Under the pieces are notes generated by a model that was given only the letters and a program-made list of their open reading frames with translations, was not told the origin of the DNA and made no database searches. A DNA stretch of 64,000 nt, from positions 248,001 to 312,000 of the forward strand of contig JANPZU010000003.1 in the NCBI GenBank assembly GCA_024707405.1, written 5' to 3'. The translations under genes and the position numbers were made by a program. Below, one piece after another: positions 1 through 12,630 of the stretch. The stretch is from Luteimonas sp. (GTDB taxonomy: Bacteria; Pseudomonadota; Gammaproteobacteria; Xanthomonadales; Xanthomonadaceae). Numbering within the stretch: position 1 is the stretch's first letter; every line of letters starts with the position of its first letter.

Positions 1-1
1 G

Positions 2-262
2 ATGATCGACCATCGCGCCGCCAGCATGTTCACCGGCCTGCTGCTGGTGCTGCTGGGAATCCTGCTGGCGCTGCCGATCCCGTTCACCAACTACCTGTTC
101 GGCATCCTGCTGCTGGTGTTCGCATTTGCACTGCTCGAACGCGACGGGCTGCTGATGCTGCTGTGCTGGATCGCAGGCATCGCCGCGATCGTGGTCTTCG
201 GCGTGCTCAGCGGCGCGTTGGCCGCGGCCGCGACGCACTGGATCGGACAATTGTTCGCATAG
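2..262 (+). CDS. ExoD-family membrane protein, C-terminal part (partial)
   Basis: The frame is open to the left edge, so only the last 86 or so residues of a protein normally near 200 aa are present. Two to three hydrophobic segments with the LLGILLALPIPFTN and ALLERDGLL pattern are typical of the ExoD family of exopolysaccharide-synthesis membrane proteins. The ATG at position 2 is probably internal. Function is inferred from family resemblance; the molecular role of ExoD is itself poorly defined. Confidence 0.75.
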   Translation: MIDHRAASMFTGLLLVLLGILLALPIPFTNYLFGILLLVFAFALLERDGLLMLLCWIAGIAAIVVFGVLSGALAAAATHWIGQLFA

Positions 263-373
263 AGCGGGCCGCGCCACATGGATCCTGACGCAGCAAGGGG
301 ACAAACGCGCCGCCGCGCGTGATCCAGGTGAAGCCACGGATTCGTGCGGGACGCGCGTCTCAAGAAGCGCAAC

Positions 374-396
374 GGCGGGCCAATGCCCGCCCTACG
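374..396 (-). repeat. GTAG-type REP palindrome overlapping a stop codon
   Basis: Read on the minus strand it starts GTAGGGCGGGC and folds on itself (GGCGGGC / GCCCGCC, 4-nt loop). The TAG of the GTAG head is the stop codon of the GGDEF/EAL gene that ends at 392. Same family as the elements at 8690, 15075, 15138, 54027 and 54093. Confidence 0.75.
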
Positions 397-2521
397 CCAG
401 CAATCCTGTGAAATCGTGCGAGGTCATCGGGTGGCCGAGCCAGAAGCCCTGGGCGAGGTCGCAGCCACGCTCGCGCAGGATCGCGTATTGCCCCTCCTTC
501 TCCACGCCTTCGGCCACGACATGGATGCCGAGCGAATGCGCCATCGCGATGATCGCGGTGGTCAGCGCGAGGTCGTCCGGATCGCGCAGCACGTCGGCGA
601 TGAAGCTGCGGTCGATCTTCACGCCGTCCACCGGCACCCGTCGCAGGTGGCTCAGGCCCGAGAAGCCGGTGCCGAAGTCGTCCAGCCACACCTTCACGCC
701 TGCATTGCGCAGCCGCGCGAGCAAGGCGGACACGCGGGCTTCGTCGCCGATCACCGCGGTTTCGGTCAGCTCGATGTGCAGGTGCTGCGGCGCCAGCCCG
801 GTTTCGCGCAACACGTCGTGAACCTGCGCCGACAGGTCGGCCGCGCGCAACTGTCGCGGCGAGACGTTGACCGAGACGAACAGCTCGCGCCCGGCGGGGA
901 AATCGCGCTGCCAGCGACGCGCATCGAAACACGCCGCACGCAGCACCTGCGGGCCGATGGTCTCGATCAGTCCGCTCTGCTCGGCCACGTCGATGAACAG
1001 CGACGGGGAGACGGAACCCTGCTCCGGATGTTGCCATCGCAACAGTGCTTCGGCACCGACCAGCTTGCCGTCGGCGAGACGGAAGATCGGCTGGTAGGCG
1101 AGGCTGAGTTCGCCACGCTCCCACGCACCGCGCAGATCCTGCTCCATGCGCACGCGGCGCTCGACCGCCTGGTCCATCGCGCGGCTGTAGAAACGGAAGC
1201 AGTTCTTGCCGGCCACCTTGGCCTGGTACATCGCGATGTCGCCGTTCTTCATCAACGTCGACGCATTGGAGGCGTCTTCCGGGTACAGCGTGACGCCGAT
1301 CGAGATGCCGAGGAACACGTGCCGCCCGTGCACCATGATCGGCCGGCCGAGTTCCTCGACCAACGCCTCGGCCAGGCGCGCCGAGGCCTCGCGGATGTCG
1401 GCGCCGTCGCCCGACGGCTGCAGCAGGATGACGAACTCGTCGCCGCCGAAGCGCGCGAGCACCGCATCGTCGCCGACGCGCGCTTCGATCACGTCACGCA
1501 TGCGGCTGGAGAACTGCATCAGCACTTCGTCGCCGGCATCGTGGCCGATGGTGTCATTGACGCGCTTGAAGTCGTCGATGTCGGCGAACAGCAGGGCGAC
1601 CTGGCGCGCCGCACCGCTGGTCTCGAACAGACGCTGGTCGAGGATCTCGCGGAACGCGAGCCGGTTGGCCAGCCCGGTCAGCGAATCGGTGTACGCCATC
1701 CGGCGCACGTCGCGGTCGTGTCGCGCGATGCTGTCGCGCATGTGCGCGAAGGCACGCACCAGATCGCCTATTTCGTCCCGGCGCGCACTGCTGGGCACGC
1801 GCGCCTCGAAATCGCCCGACTCGATCTGGCGCGCGGCATCGCCCAGCCTGCGGATCGGCTTGACCACCGAATGCTGCAGGTAAAGCGCCAGGATGGCGAT
1901 CAGTCCGGCGATGACCGTCAACAACATGCCGATCCACAGCAGGTGCTTGCGCCCGACCTCTTCGAGCCGTTCGCCCAGCGTGGCGCCGATGCGATCCTCG
2001 TCCGCCTTGACCGATGCCAGCGAGTAGCCGACGCGCAACCCACCCAGCCGCTGGTCGGCGATCCGGATCGGCACCGAGATGTCCACCACCTCCGCGTCGG
2101 ACTGCACGTGCAGTTCGTTGGCCGAGACCACTTCGTACGCGAACGGATCGGCCATCGGCTGTCCGTAGGTGGCGATGTCACTGCTGCCGTCGTGGATGAC
2201 GCGGCCCTCGGCGTCGTAGACGATGGCGTAGGACACGTCGGGCTGGCGCAACTGGTTGCGCACGATCCCGCCGATCGCATCCAGGTCGAAGTAGTACAGC
2301 GGGTTGACCAGCGTGTCCGCCGCTTGCGTGACCGCGCCCTGGCCGTGGCTCAGTATCCGGTTGGAGGCCAGCGCGTGCATCGACTGCCGGCTGAGAGACT
2401 GCACTTCACGCTGGGTCGCGCCTTGGCGGTGCAGCATCGCCGCGACCACCACGATCGTGATGAGGATGGCAATGCCCGCGAGCAGCGCGAACTTGGCACG
2501 CAGTCCGTAGCGCAGGCTCAT
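392..2521 (-). CDS. Membrane GGDEF/EAL c-di-GMP protein with HAMP
   Basis: 709 aa. An N-terminal membrane segment (about 10-30), a periplasmic sensor region (about 35-190), a second membrane segment and HAMP linker (about 195-265), GGDEF domain with intact FGGDEF at about 358-363, and an EAL domain starting EALLRW near 491 with the downstream DDFGTGFSGL motif. Both catalytic signatures look intact, so it could make and break c-di-GMP, though one domain may be regulatory. Its ATG overlaps the stop of the upstream PhnD-like binding protein (ATGA), so the two are translationally coupled and the binding protein probably feeds a ligand signal to this sensor. Its TAG stop lies in a REP palindrome. 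Confidence 0.93.
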   Translation of the reverse strand: MSLRYGLRAKFALLAGIAILITIVVVAAMLHRQGATQREVQSLSRQSMHALASNRILSHGQGAVTQAADTLVNPLYYFDLDAIGGIVRNQLRQPDVSYAIVYDAEGRVIHDGSSDIATYGQPMADPFAYEVVSANELHVQSDAEVVDISVPIRIADQRLGGLRVGYSLASVKADEDRIGATLGERLEEVGRKHLLWIGMLLTVIAGLIAILALYLQHSVVKPIRRLGDAARQIESGDFEARVPSSARRDEIGDLVRAFAHMRDSIARHDRDVRRMAYTDSLTGLANRLAFREILDQRLFETSGAARQVALLFADIDDFKRVNDTIGHDAGDEVLMQFSSRMRDVIEARVGDDAVLARFGGDEFVILLQPSGDGADIREASARLAEALVEELGRPIMVHGRHVFLGISIGVTLYPEDASNASTLMKNGDIAMYQAKVAGKNCFRFYSRAMDQAVERRVRMEQDLRGAWERGELSLAYQPIFRLADGKLVGAEALLRWQHPEQGSVSPSLFIDVAEQSGLIETIGPQVLRAACFDARRWQRDFPAGRELFVSVNVSPRQLRAADLSAQVHDVLRETGLAPQHLHIELTETAVIGDEARVSALLARLRNAGVKVWLDDFGTGFSGLSHLRRVPVDGVKIDRSFIADVLRDPDDLALTTAIIAMAHSLGIHVVAEGVEKEGQYAILRERGCDLAQGFWLGHPMTSHDFTGLLA

Positions 2522-3444
2522 TCCAGCTCCGCCACGACCCGCGCGACGCCCGCGCGCAGGTGATCGAGCGCGTGTTCGCTGGCGGTATCCACCGGCAGGA
2601 AACGCGTGGTCTTGAAGAACTGCAACAACGCATCGCGCGCATCTGGATCCTCGGCGGCCCCCAGCAGCACCTCGCGCAGGCGTGCCTTCACCCGGCCATC
2701 GATGTCCCCGCGCACCATCTCCAGCGCGCGTGGATACTCCGGTGTTTCACGGATGACGACGAAATCGCGCTTGTAGGTCGGCGGCACGCGCCGCTCGTTG
2801 CTCCAGTCGAGGTTGCTCATCGCGCCGACATCGACCAGCCGCTTGTGCACCCACGACGACAGGTTGAGTTCGGAGCGTGCGAACACGTAGCCGATCGACC
2901 CGGGCGCCGGGCGATCCATCGGCGACAGCAGGATCTCCATCGGGATGCCGAGCCCCAGCAACTCGGTCGCCGGCACGTAGTACGCGCTGGTGGACGACCG
3001 GTTCTGGAAGGCGATGCTGCGCCCGCGCAGGTCTTCCAAGCGCGCGATGCCGCTGTCGCGGTGCACGAAGTAGACGGTGCGGTAGGCGCTGACGCCGTCG
3101 CGTTCGGTCAACACCAGCGGACTCGCACCGGCGCGTTGCTGCAGCAGCATGGCGGTCGCCGCGGTCTCGGTCACCCAGTCGACGCGGCCGCGACGCATGT
3201 AACTGAGCATCTGCTGCGCATCGCGCGCCATCAGGATGCGGCCCTCGGTGATGCCGACATCGGCCATCCGCGGGATCACGTAATCGAGCAACGGCTTGAG
3301 CTGCTCGTAATGCGCCTTGGGGTCGTCGCTGATGCGGCCCAGCACGAGGATATGGCTGTCGTTGGCGACCACCGGCGCCACCGCGCCCATGGACAGGGCC
3401 AGCGCGACGAGCGCGCCGATCAACCGGGAACGCAACAGGGACAA
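2518..3444 (-). CDS. PhnD-like periplasmic substrate-binding protein
   Basis: About 308 aa, phosphate/phosphite/phosphonate-type binding protein: signal peptide (LRSRLIGALVALALSMG, cleavage near APVVA) followed by ILVLGRISDDPKAHYEQLKPLLDY, the typical PhnD-fold opening. I chose the TTG at 3444 because it gives a normal signal peptide and follows a GGGGTGG-like ribosome site; an ATG at 3510, five bases after the trmJ stop, is the alternative. No transporter permease or ATPase is nearby. Coupling with the GGDEF/EAL gene (ATGA overlap) suggests a sensing rather than uptake role; the ligand is unknown. Confidence 0.85.
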   Translation of the reverse strand: MSLLRSRLIGALVALALSMGAVAPVVANDSHILVLGRISDDPKAHYEQLKPLLDYVIPRMADVGITEGRILMARDAQQMLSYMRRGRVDWVTETAATAMLLQQRAGASPLVLTERDGVSAYRTVYFVHRDSGIARLEDLRGRSIAFQNRSSTSAYYVPATELLGLGIPMEILLSPMDRPAPGSIGYVFARSELNLSSWVHKRLVDVGAMSNLDWSNERRVPPTYKRDFVVIRETPEYPRALEMVRGDIDGRVKARLREVLLGAAEDPDARDALLQFFKTTRFLPVDTASEHALDHLRAGVARVVAELE

Positions 3445-3514
3445 CCGACCACCCCAAGCCGTCAGGATGCCGGCGAGGTTAACGGAAATATCACACCGGC
3501 AACAGCGCATCCGC

Positions 3515-4306
3515 TCAGGACTGCGAACCGCTGCCCCGTTCGCCCGCCAGCCGTGCCATCCGCTGGGCATCGGCCAGCACCCCGCGCAGCAGGCGAACTT
3601 CCCGCGCATCCGGACTGGCACGCAGGAAGACCCGGCGGAGCTTGTGCATCGCCGCCTCGGGGGTGCGTCCCTTGTGGAAGTCGATGGCGTCCAGGGTGTC
3701 GGCCAGTTGACCGAAGAACCCCTCCATCTCGGCATGGCTCGCCGGCAGGTCGTCGGGCGTCTGCGCGCCGGTGCGGTCGCCGGCCGCGCCTTCCCGGGCC
3801 AGCATCGCCTGGCGCAGTTCGTAGGCCAGCACCTGCACCGATGCGGCCAGGTTGAGCGAGCTGTATCCGGGATTCGCTGCGATGGTCACCGCCGCGTGGC
3901 ACAGCTGCAGTTCGTCGTTCTCCAGACCGGTGCGCTCGCGTCCGAACACCACGGCGGCGTCGATCCCGCGGGCGGCTTCCGCCAGCACCTTGGCAGCCGC
4001 TTCGCGCGGCCCGGATTCATCGAGCGCGATCCTGCGCGCACGCGCCGTGCAACCGACCACCAGGCCGCAGTCGGCCACGGCCGAAGCCAGCGTGTCATGG
4101 CGTTCGGCGGCCTCAAGCACATCGAGCGCACCCGCCGCCAGCGCATCGGCCTCGCGGTGCGGGAACCGTTCCGGTGCCACCAGCACCAGCCGGTGCAGGC
4201 CCATGGTCTTCATCGCGCGTGCGGCCGATCCGATGTTGCCGGGATGCTGCGTGCCGACCAGCACGATGCGGATGCGGTCGGCGTCTGGGAAGGTCGGATC
4301 CATCAT
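3515..4306 (-). CDS. trmJ: tRNA (cytidine/uridine-2'-O-)-methyltransferase TrmJ
   Basis: 263 aa SPOUT methyltransferase that 2'-O-methylates position 32 of tRNA anticodon loops. It opens RIRIVLVGTQHPGNIGSAAR, the family hallmark, and has the knot motif NPGYSSLNLAASVQVL near 120-140. ATG pair at 4306/4303; the longer frame to 4462 overlaps suhB and is unlikely. Divergent from suhB with an 85-bp shared promoter region, an arrangement also found in enterobacteria. Confidence 0.94.
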   Translation of the reverse strand: MMDPTFPDADRIRIVLVGTQHPGNIGSAARAMKTMGLHRLVLVAPERFPHREADALAAGALDVLEAAERHDTLASAVADCGLVVGCTARARRIALDESGPREAAAKVLAEAARGIDAAVVFGRERTGLENDELQLCHAAVTIAANPGYSSLNLAASVQVLAYELRQAMLAREGAAGDRTGAQTPDDLPASHAEMEGFFGQLADTLDAIDFHKGRTPEAAMHKLRRVFLRASPDAREVRLLRGVLADAQRMARLAGERGSGSQS

Positions 4307-4391
4307 GCAATGGTAAACTGCGCGGCCCGGCCACCGCGCCGGCCCGTTCTTTTCCCTCTCGATCCTGCCAGCGCCCCCGGAGGGCGACGCG

Positions 4392-5225
4392 ATGCTCCAA
4401 CCTGCCGTCAACATCATGGTCAAGGCCGCACGCGCCGGCGGGAATATCCTGCTGCGGCACATGCACCGGCTGGACGCGCTGAACGTGGTCGAGAAGGATC
4501 GCCTGGATTACGCCAGCGAGGTCGACGGCCTCGCCGAGCAAGCCATCCTCAAGGAACTGCGCCGCGCCAATCCCGACTACGCCATCCTCGGCGAGGAAGG
4601 CGGCGCGCAGAAGGGCAACCGCGGCCCCAGCCGTTACACCTGGGTCATCGATCCGCTCGACGGCACCAGCAACTACCTGCGAGGCCTGCCGCACTGGTGC
4701 GTGTCGATCGCGCTGTGCGAAGGCCCGGATCCGCTGCACGGCGTGGTCTTCGATCCGCTGCGCAACGAACTGTTCATCGCCAGCCGCGGTTCCGGCGCCC
4801 AGCTCAACGACAAGCGCATCCGCGTCGCCGAGCGCAAGGATCTGGCCGGCACCGTCATCGCCACCGGCTTCCCGCCGCGCGAGCGCAAGCGCACCGACGC
4901 CCAGCTCGACTGCCTCAAGCACCTGCTCAAGGACGCCGAAGACGTGCGCCGCACCGGATCGGCAGCGCTCGACCTGGCCTATGTCGCCGCGGGCCGGGTC
5001 GATGCCTACTTCGAGGCCGGCGTGCAGGCCTGGGATGTCGCTGCCGGCGCGCTGCTGGTGCGCGAAGCCGGTGGCCGCATCTGCGACTTCAAGGGCACAC
5101 CGACCGCACCGCTGCATATCGCCGGCGCTGCTGCCGGCCGCCAGCTGGTCGCCGGCAACGTCAAGATCGTCGACCCGCTGCTCAAGACCATCGCGAATTC
5201 GGGCTACCTCAAGAGCTTCGACTGA
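4392..5225 (+). CDS. suhB: Inositol-1-monophosphatase SuhB
   Basis: 277 aa. Metal and substrate motifs of the inositol monophosphatase family are present: GEEGG, then the [15 protein letters not shown] signature near 83-97, and the C-terminal [14 protein letters not shown] motif. It dephosphorylates myo-inositol-1-phosphate and, in E. coli, also takes part in rRNA antitermination. Divergent from trmJ; ends in a symmetrical terminator shared with secF. Confidence 0.95.
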   Translation: MLQPAVNIMVKAARAGGNILLRHMHRLDALNVVEKDRLDYASEVDGLAEQAILKELRRANPDYAILGEEGGAQKGNRGPSRYTWVIDPLDGTSNYLRGLPHWCVSIALCEGPDPLHGVVFDPLRNELFIASRGSGAQLNDKRIRVAERKDLAGTVIATGFPPRERKRTDAQLDCLKHLLKDAEDVRRTGSAALDLAYVAAGRVDAYFEAGVQAWDVAAGALLVREAGGRICDFKGTPTAPLHIAGAAAGRQLVAGNVKIVDPLLKTIANSGYLKSFD

Positions 5226-5253
5226 CGCCTGACGCCAGCTGCGCATGAAACGG

Positions 5254-5280
5254 AAAAGGCCGCGGAATCCGCGGCCTTTT
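5254..5280. terminator. Bidirectional terminator between suhB and secF
   Basis: Perfect 12-bp stem AAAAGGCCGCGG / CCGCGGCCTTTT with a 3-nt loop, ending in T on one strand and beginning with A on the other, so it can serve both convergent genes. Confidence 0.85.
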
Positions 5281-5302
5281 CGCATCCGGCATCGCGCCCC
5301 GG

Positions 5303-6268
5303 TCAGGGGCGACGCGCCAGTGCTTCCTCGTCGCGCGCCTTCGGCAGCAGGTCCTGCTTGCTGACCTTCAACGCACCGATGGTCAACAGCGGGCATGCCA
5401 CCAGGATCGACGATGCCGTGCCGATCACGATGCCGATCATCATCGCCTCGGACATGCCGGCCAGCGAGCCGCCGCCGTAGAGGTACAACGACAGCACGGT
5501 CAGGAACGCCACCACCGAGGTGATGATCGTGCGCGACAGCGTCTGGTTGATCGACGTGTTCATGATTTCAAGCGGATCGGCGCGCATGCTGCGGAAGTTC
5601 TCGCGCACGCGGTCGAACACCACGATGGTGTCGTTGATCGAGAAGCCCATCACCGTCAGCAGGCCGGCGAGCACGTTGAGGTCGAACTCGTGCCCGATCA
5701 GCGCGAACCAGCCCGCCACGATCAGCACGTCGCCCAGCGTGGTGATGATGGCCGAGATGGCGAACTTCCGCTGGAACCGCAGCGCGATGTAGAACAGGAA
5801 GCCGATCAGCACGAACGCGAGTGCGTAGACGCCGCGCCGGGCGAGATCCTGGCCGACCTGCGGGCCGATGTACGAGCGTCCCTTGATCGAAGCGGCGTTG
5901 CCTTCGGTCGAGGCGATGCGCAGCACGTCTTCAGCGGTACGGTTGATCGCCTCCGCATCGCTGCCGCCATCCTTGGGCTGCAGGCGGATCATCAGGTCGC
6001 TGCCGGTGCCCATGGTCTGCACCTGCGCACCGGGATAGCCACCGTTCTCGAGCCGGTCGCGGATGGCGTCGATGTCGGCGGGCTTCTCGAACAACAGCTC
6101 GACGGACGTGCCGCCGGTGAAGTCGAGCGCGTAGTTGAACCCCTTGGTCAGGATGGTGACGACCGAGCCGACCATCAGCACCGCCATGAACGCGATGGTG
6201 ACCCATCGCCAGCGCATGAAATCGATGTGGGTTTCGGCCGGGATCAGCTTCAACGGGAAAAGTGCCAT
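5303..6268 (-). CDS. secF: Protein translocase subunit SecF
   Basis: 321 aa. Six membrane segments; the first periplasmic loop carries DFTGGTSVEL, and the conserved FSINDTIVVFDRVREN motif sits near 208. With SecD and YajC it forms the accessory complex that uses the proton-motive force to assist Sec export. Lies 19 bp after the secD stop in the tgt-yajC-secD-secF order. Confidence 0.96.
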   Translation of the reverse strand: MALFPLKLIPAETHIDFMRWRWVTIAFMAVLMVGSVVTILTKGFNYALDFTGGTSVELLFEKPADIDAIRDRLENGGYPGAQVQTMGTGSDLMIRLQPKDGGSDAEAINRTAEDVLRIASTEGNAASIKGRSYIGPQVGQDLARRGVYALAFVLIGFLFYIALRFQRKFAISAIITTLGDVLIVAGWFALIGHEFDLNVLAGLLTVMGFSINDTIVVFDRVRENFRSMRADPLEIMNTSINQTLSRTIITSVVAFLTVLSLYLYGGGSLAGMSEAMMIGIVIGTASSILVACPLLTIGALKVSKQDLLPKARDEEALARRP

Positions 6269-6287
6269 GTGTTCTGTTCTCCCGTGC

Positions 6288-8170
6288 TCAGATGGCCAGC
6301 GTCTTGAGTTTCTTGCGGCGGCCGTACAGCAGCGTGGCGATGCCGCGCGAGACCGTCACCGCGGTGAACACCGAGGTGATGATGCCGATGACCATGGTCA
6401 ACGCGAAGCCGCGCAGCGGGCCGGTACCGAACGCGTACAGCGCCACGCCAGCCAGCAATGCGGTCATGTTGGAGTCGAAGATCGTGCCCGAGGCCTTGTC
6501 GTAACCGCCGGCGATCGCCGTTCGTGGCGGCAGCCCGGCTCGCAGTTCCTCGCGTATGCGTTCGTTGATCAGCACGTTGGCGTCGACCGACATGCCGATC
6601 GACAGCGCGAGGCCGGCGAAGCCCGGCAGCGTCATCGTGGCGCCGAACATCGACATGATCGCCACCACCATCACCAGGTTGAGCAACAGCGCGGTACAGG
6701 TGATCAGGCCGAACATGCGGTAGTACAGCGCGAAGAAGACGAGCGTGAACAGGAACGCGTAGCCCACCGCGGTGACGCCGCGGGTGACGTTCTCGGCACC
6801 GAGGCTGGGGCCGATCACGCTTTCCTCCACGAAATCCATCGGCGCGGCCAGCGCACCTGCCTTGAGCTGCCTGGCCAGCGAACCGGCCTCGTCGCGGCTC
6901 AGGCCGGTGGTCTGGAACTTGCTGCCGAACACGCCGCGGATCGTGGACGAACTGATCACGCGCTCGGTGGTGCGCGACGAACGCACTTCCTCGCCATTGA
7001 CGATCGTCACCGTCGGGATGCGCTCGGTGTAGACGATGCCGAGGCGGTTGCCGACGTTCTCGACCGTGTGGTCGAACATGCGCTTGCCACCGGCGGCGTT
7101 GAGCGTGATCTCGACCGAAGGCAGGCCGGACTGGTCGGTCCGGGCACGGCGTTCACCAGGTCTTCGCCCGATGCCAGCACACGGCGCGACAGCAGCAGCG
7201 GCTGGCCGGCATCGTTGTAGTAGATGCGCGAATCGGCGGGGATGTTGCCGTCCGCCAGCGCGGCGGCGGCCCGCGCCTCGTCGCCGGTGACGGCGCGGAA
7301 TTCGAGCGTCGCGGCGGCGCCGATCAGGCGCTTGGCCTCGGCCGTGTCCTGCAGGCCCGGCAACTGGATCACCAGCCGGTCGTCGCCCTGGCGCTGCAGC
7401 ACCGGCTCGGCGACGCCGATCGCGTTGATGCGGTTGGAGATGACGTGCCGGTTCTGTTCGATCGCATCGGTGGCGATGCGCGCGAACTCCGATTCCGGCA
7501 AGCGGACGCTGATGCGGTTGCCGGCCACGTCGATGATCGGGGACGCGCCCATCATGCCGCCGGAGCCGAACAGGTCGCCGGCGCTCGTGGCGATGGTCTG
7601 GCGCGCCTTGGCCACGTCGGCCGTCGGCGACAGCACCACTTCGATGCTGTGGTCTGGGCGACGGTTGACCGCGGTGTAGACCACCGACTGTTCGCGCAGG
7701 CCGAGGCGGATCGCGTCGACATAGGCATCGATGCGCTTCTCCAGCGCCGCGTTCTGGTCGACCTGCATCATGAAATGCACGCCGCCCTGCAGGTCGAGGC
7801 CCAGCGACATCGGCTTGGCACGCAGGCCCTCCAGCCACGCAGGCGTGGTCGGGACGAGGTTGAGCGCGGTGGTGAAATCGTCGCCCAACGCCGGTCGCAA
7901 GGCGTCGGACGCGCGCGTCTGCTGCTGCGCGTCGTCGAGCCGGACGATCAGGTGGTCACCTTCGACCTCGACCGATTTCGGCGTGATCGACGCCTCCTTC
8001 AGCAGGCCTTCGACGCGCTGTACGAGCGCTTCGTCGACCACCGCCGCGGGGCGGTTCTTGGCGATCTGGACTGAGGGATCCTTCTGGAAGGCGTTGGGCA
8101 GCGCATACAGCACGCTGAGCACCACGACCAGCAGGATGACGACGTATTTCCAGCGGGGAAATTCGAGCAT
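6288..8170 (-). pseudogene. secD: Protein translocase subunit SecD, frameshifted as sequenced
   Basis: The N-terminal half (8170 to about 7140) starts MLEFPRWKYVVILLVVVLS and carries the periplasmic P1 region; the C-terminal half (about 7139 to 6288) carries TDQSGLPSVEITLN onward and the membrane domain with VDANVLINERIREEL. The halves are in different frames: after LVNAVPG one base is missing between 7139 and 7140 (plus-strand numbering). Restoring a single G/C gives one continuous protein of about 627 aa. SecD is close to essential and all else in both halves looks intact, so a sequencing or assembly indel is more likely than a dead gene. Neighbours yajC and secF are intact. Confidence 0.9.
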
Positions 8171-8228
8171 TGACGGGCCCTGCGCGCCAGCCGTCAGGCT
8201 GGCGCCTGGTGGATCGGAAAACGCCGGA

Positions 8229-8567
8229 TCAGGCGGACTTCAGGGTGCCCTTGGGCAGCACGTTGCCGATCGCGCCCTTCTGCACGCGCACTTCGACGCG
8301 GTCGGCGATCTCGACGGTGATGAAGCTGTCGCCGATGTTGCGCACCACGCCGGCGATGCCGCCGTTGGTGATGACCTCGTCGCCCACCGACAGCTTCTCG
8401 AGCATGGCGCGGTGTTCCTTCTGGCGCTTCATCTGCGGACGGATCAGCAGGAAGTACATGATCGCGATCAGCAGGATCGGGAACATGAAGGTCGACAGCA
8501 GGCTCGGGCCGGCCGGGGCGGCGGCCGCGGCATGGGCCGGGGCGATCAGGAAGTCGAGCAGGTTCAT
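8229..8567 (-). CDS. yajC: Preprotein translocase subunit YajC
   Basis: 112 aa single-pass membrane protein: one N-terminal segment (FPILLIAIMYFLLIRPQMKRQKEH) and a short soluble tail with GDEVITNGGIAGVV. Partner of SecDF. Lies 58 bp upstream of secD. Confidence 0.95.
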   Translation of the reverse strand: MNLLDFLIAPAHAAAAAPAGPSLLSTFMFPILLIAIMYFLLIRPQMKRQKEHRAMLEKLSVGDEVITNGGIAGVVRNIGDSFITVEIADRVEVRVQKGAIGNVLPKGTLKSA

Positions 8568-8689
8568 CGGGTTGTCCGGTTGCGGAAAAAATAGCGGGGA
8601 ATTATGCCACGCGGGCCCGTTGGACGGGCCGGATCGGGTGGTTTCGGCCAGCGAACGGCTACTGGCTGGAGGTCACGGGGGGTACCGGT

Positions 8690-10922
<2,233 letters not shown>

Positions 10923-10926
<4 letters not shown>

Positions 10927-12623
10927 CGCGATGCCGCCTCCCGTCCGTATTTCAATCCCGTGCGCGCCAGCAGGATCACCGGCAACAGGCCCACCAGCAC
11001 GATCAGCAATGCAGCAACCGCACCATCCTCGTACGCACCGCGCGCCGCGTCCGCATACAACCACGTCGCCAGCGTCTCGAAGTTGAGCGGGCGCAACAGC
11101 AGGGTCGCCGGCAATTCCTTCATGGTATCGACGAACACCAGCAGCGCGGCCGCCGCCATCGCCGGTCGCAGCAACGGAAGGTGCACGCGCCGCAGCATGT
11201 TGCCCGGCGTCGATCCCAAGCCGCGCGCGGCCTGGTCGAGCGATGGCGGCACGCGCATCAATCCGGCTTCGATGCCGCCCGAGGCAATCACCAGGAAGCG
11301 CAGCGTGTACGCCAGCACCAGCGCCGCCACAGAGCCCATCAACACCATGCGCGGCTCGACACCGAACGACTGCAACAGCAAATTGGCGCCATCGTCGAAC
11401 CAGGCCAGCGGCGCCAGCAGGCCGATCGCGAGCACTGTGCCCGGCAAGGCATAACCGAAGCCGCCAATGCGCAACGCGGCATTCGCGATACGCGTATCAC
11501 GACGCACTTGGCCCAAACGCAGCGACCACGCCAGCACCAGTCCGGCGAGCAGCGTGACCACGGTTGCCGCCAGTGCGACGCGCACCGTGTTCCATGCACT
11601 CGACCACAACGTCGGCGAAACACCGCCACCCGCGGTGAAGCGCTCCCAGGTTTCGACGGCAAGGAAAGTCGTCGGCGCGACGAATCCCACCAGCACCGGC
11701 AACGACACCAGCGCCAGCACGCCGAACGCAGCCATGCCATGCAAACGCTGCGGCTGCATCGGACGCGGACGCAGGGTGTTCGCATACCGCTGGCGGCGGC
11801 GACCATGGCGTTCCAGCGCAATCAGGGCCAGCACCACCACCAGCATCGCCAGTGCGATCTGCGCCGCACCGGCGAGGTCGCTGCGCGTGACCCACGTTGT
11901 GTAAACAGAGACCGTGAGCGTCTGCACGCCGAGGAATTCCGACGCACCGATGTCGCCCAGCGTTTCCAGCAATGCCAGCGCCGCACCGACCGCAATCGCG
12001 GGACGCGCCAGCGGCAACGCGACGCGCCAGAACAACGCGGCGCGGCCAGCGCCCAACGTGCGTCCCGCTTCCAGCAGGCTCGCGGCCTGGGTCATGAACA
12101 TCGCGCGCGTGGTCATGTACACGTACGGATACAGCACGAAGCCGAGCAGCACGATGCAGCCGGCCAGCCCGCGGATGTCGGGCAACCGGAAATCGCGGGG
12201 GCTGCCGTAGCCGAGCAAGGCGCGGATCGACGATTGCACCGGCCCCAGCGGATGCAGCAGGTCGAGGTAGGCGTAGGCGACGATGTAGGTCGGTACCGCC
12301 AACGGCAGCAGCAGCGCCCACGCCATGACCTTGCGACCGGGGAAATCGTAGGCCGTCACCAGCCATGCGCTGCCGGTGCCGAGCACGATGGTCAACGCGC
12401 CCACGCCAAGCAGCAGGAGCAGCGTGTTCTTCGTCGCCTGCGGCAGCACGTTGGCGGCGATGTGCGACCACAAGCCATCGCTGCCCTGCGCCGCCGTCCA
12501 GGCCAGCGCCAGCAGCGGCAACAGCACGATGGCGGCGATGGCGACGGCGGCACACTGCCAGCCGTTCCATCGCCATCGTGGACGCGCGCGCACTTCGTCC
12601 AGCGTCGGCGCGCGCGCGCTCAA
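10923..12623 (-). CDS. Ferric-iron ABC transporter permease
   Basis: 566 aa FbpB/SfuB-type fused permease with about twelve membrane segments in two homologous halves. Each half has the cytoplasmic coupling (EAA-like) loop: EAGRTLGAGRAALFWRVALP in the first and DQAARGLGSTPGNMLRRVHLP in the second. Sits between the binding-protein gene (7-bp gap) and the ATPase (4-bp overlap), so one transcript. Confidence 0.92.
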
Positions 12624-12630
12624 GCCGCTA

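Noticed and set aside
344..2563. 739-aa plus-strand open frame
   Set aside because: Shadow of the GGDEF/EAL gene; rich in His/Arg/Gln, no domains.
7130..7150. Programmed -1 frameshift in secD
   Set aside because: No X-XXY-YYZ heptamer and no known precedent in secD; a one-base deletion in a GC-rich run explains it.
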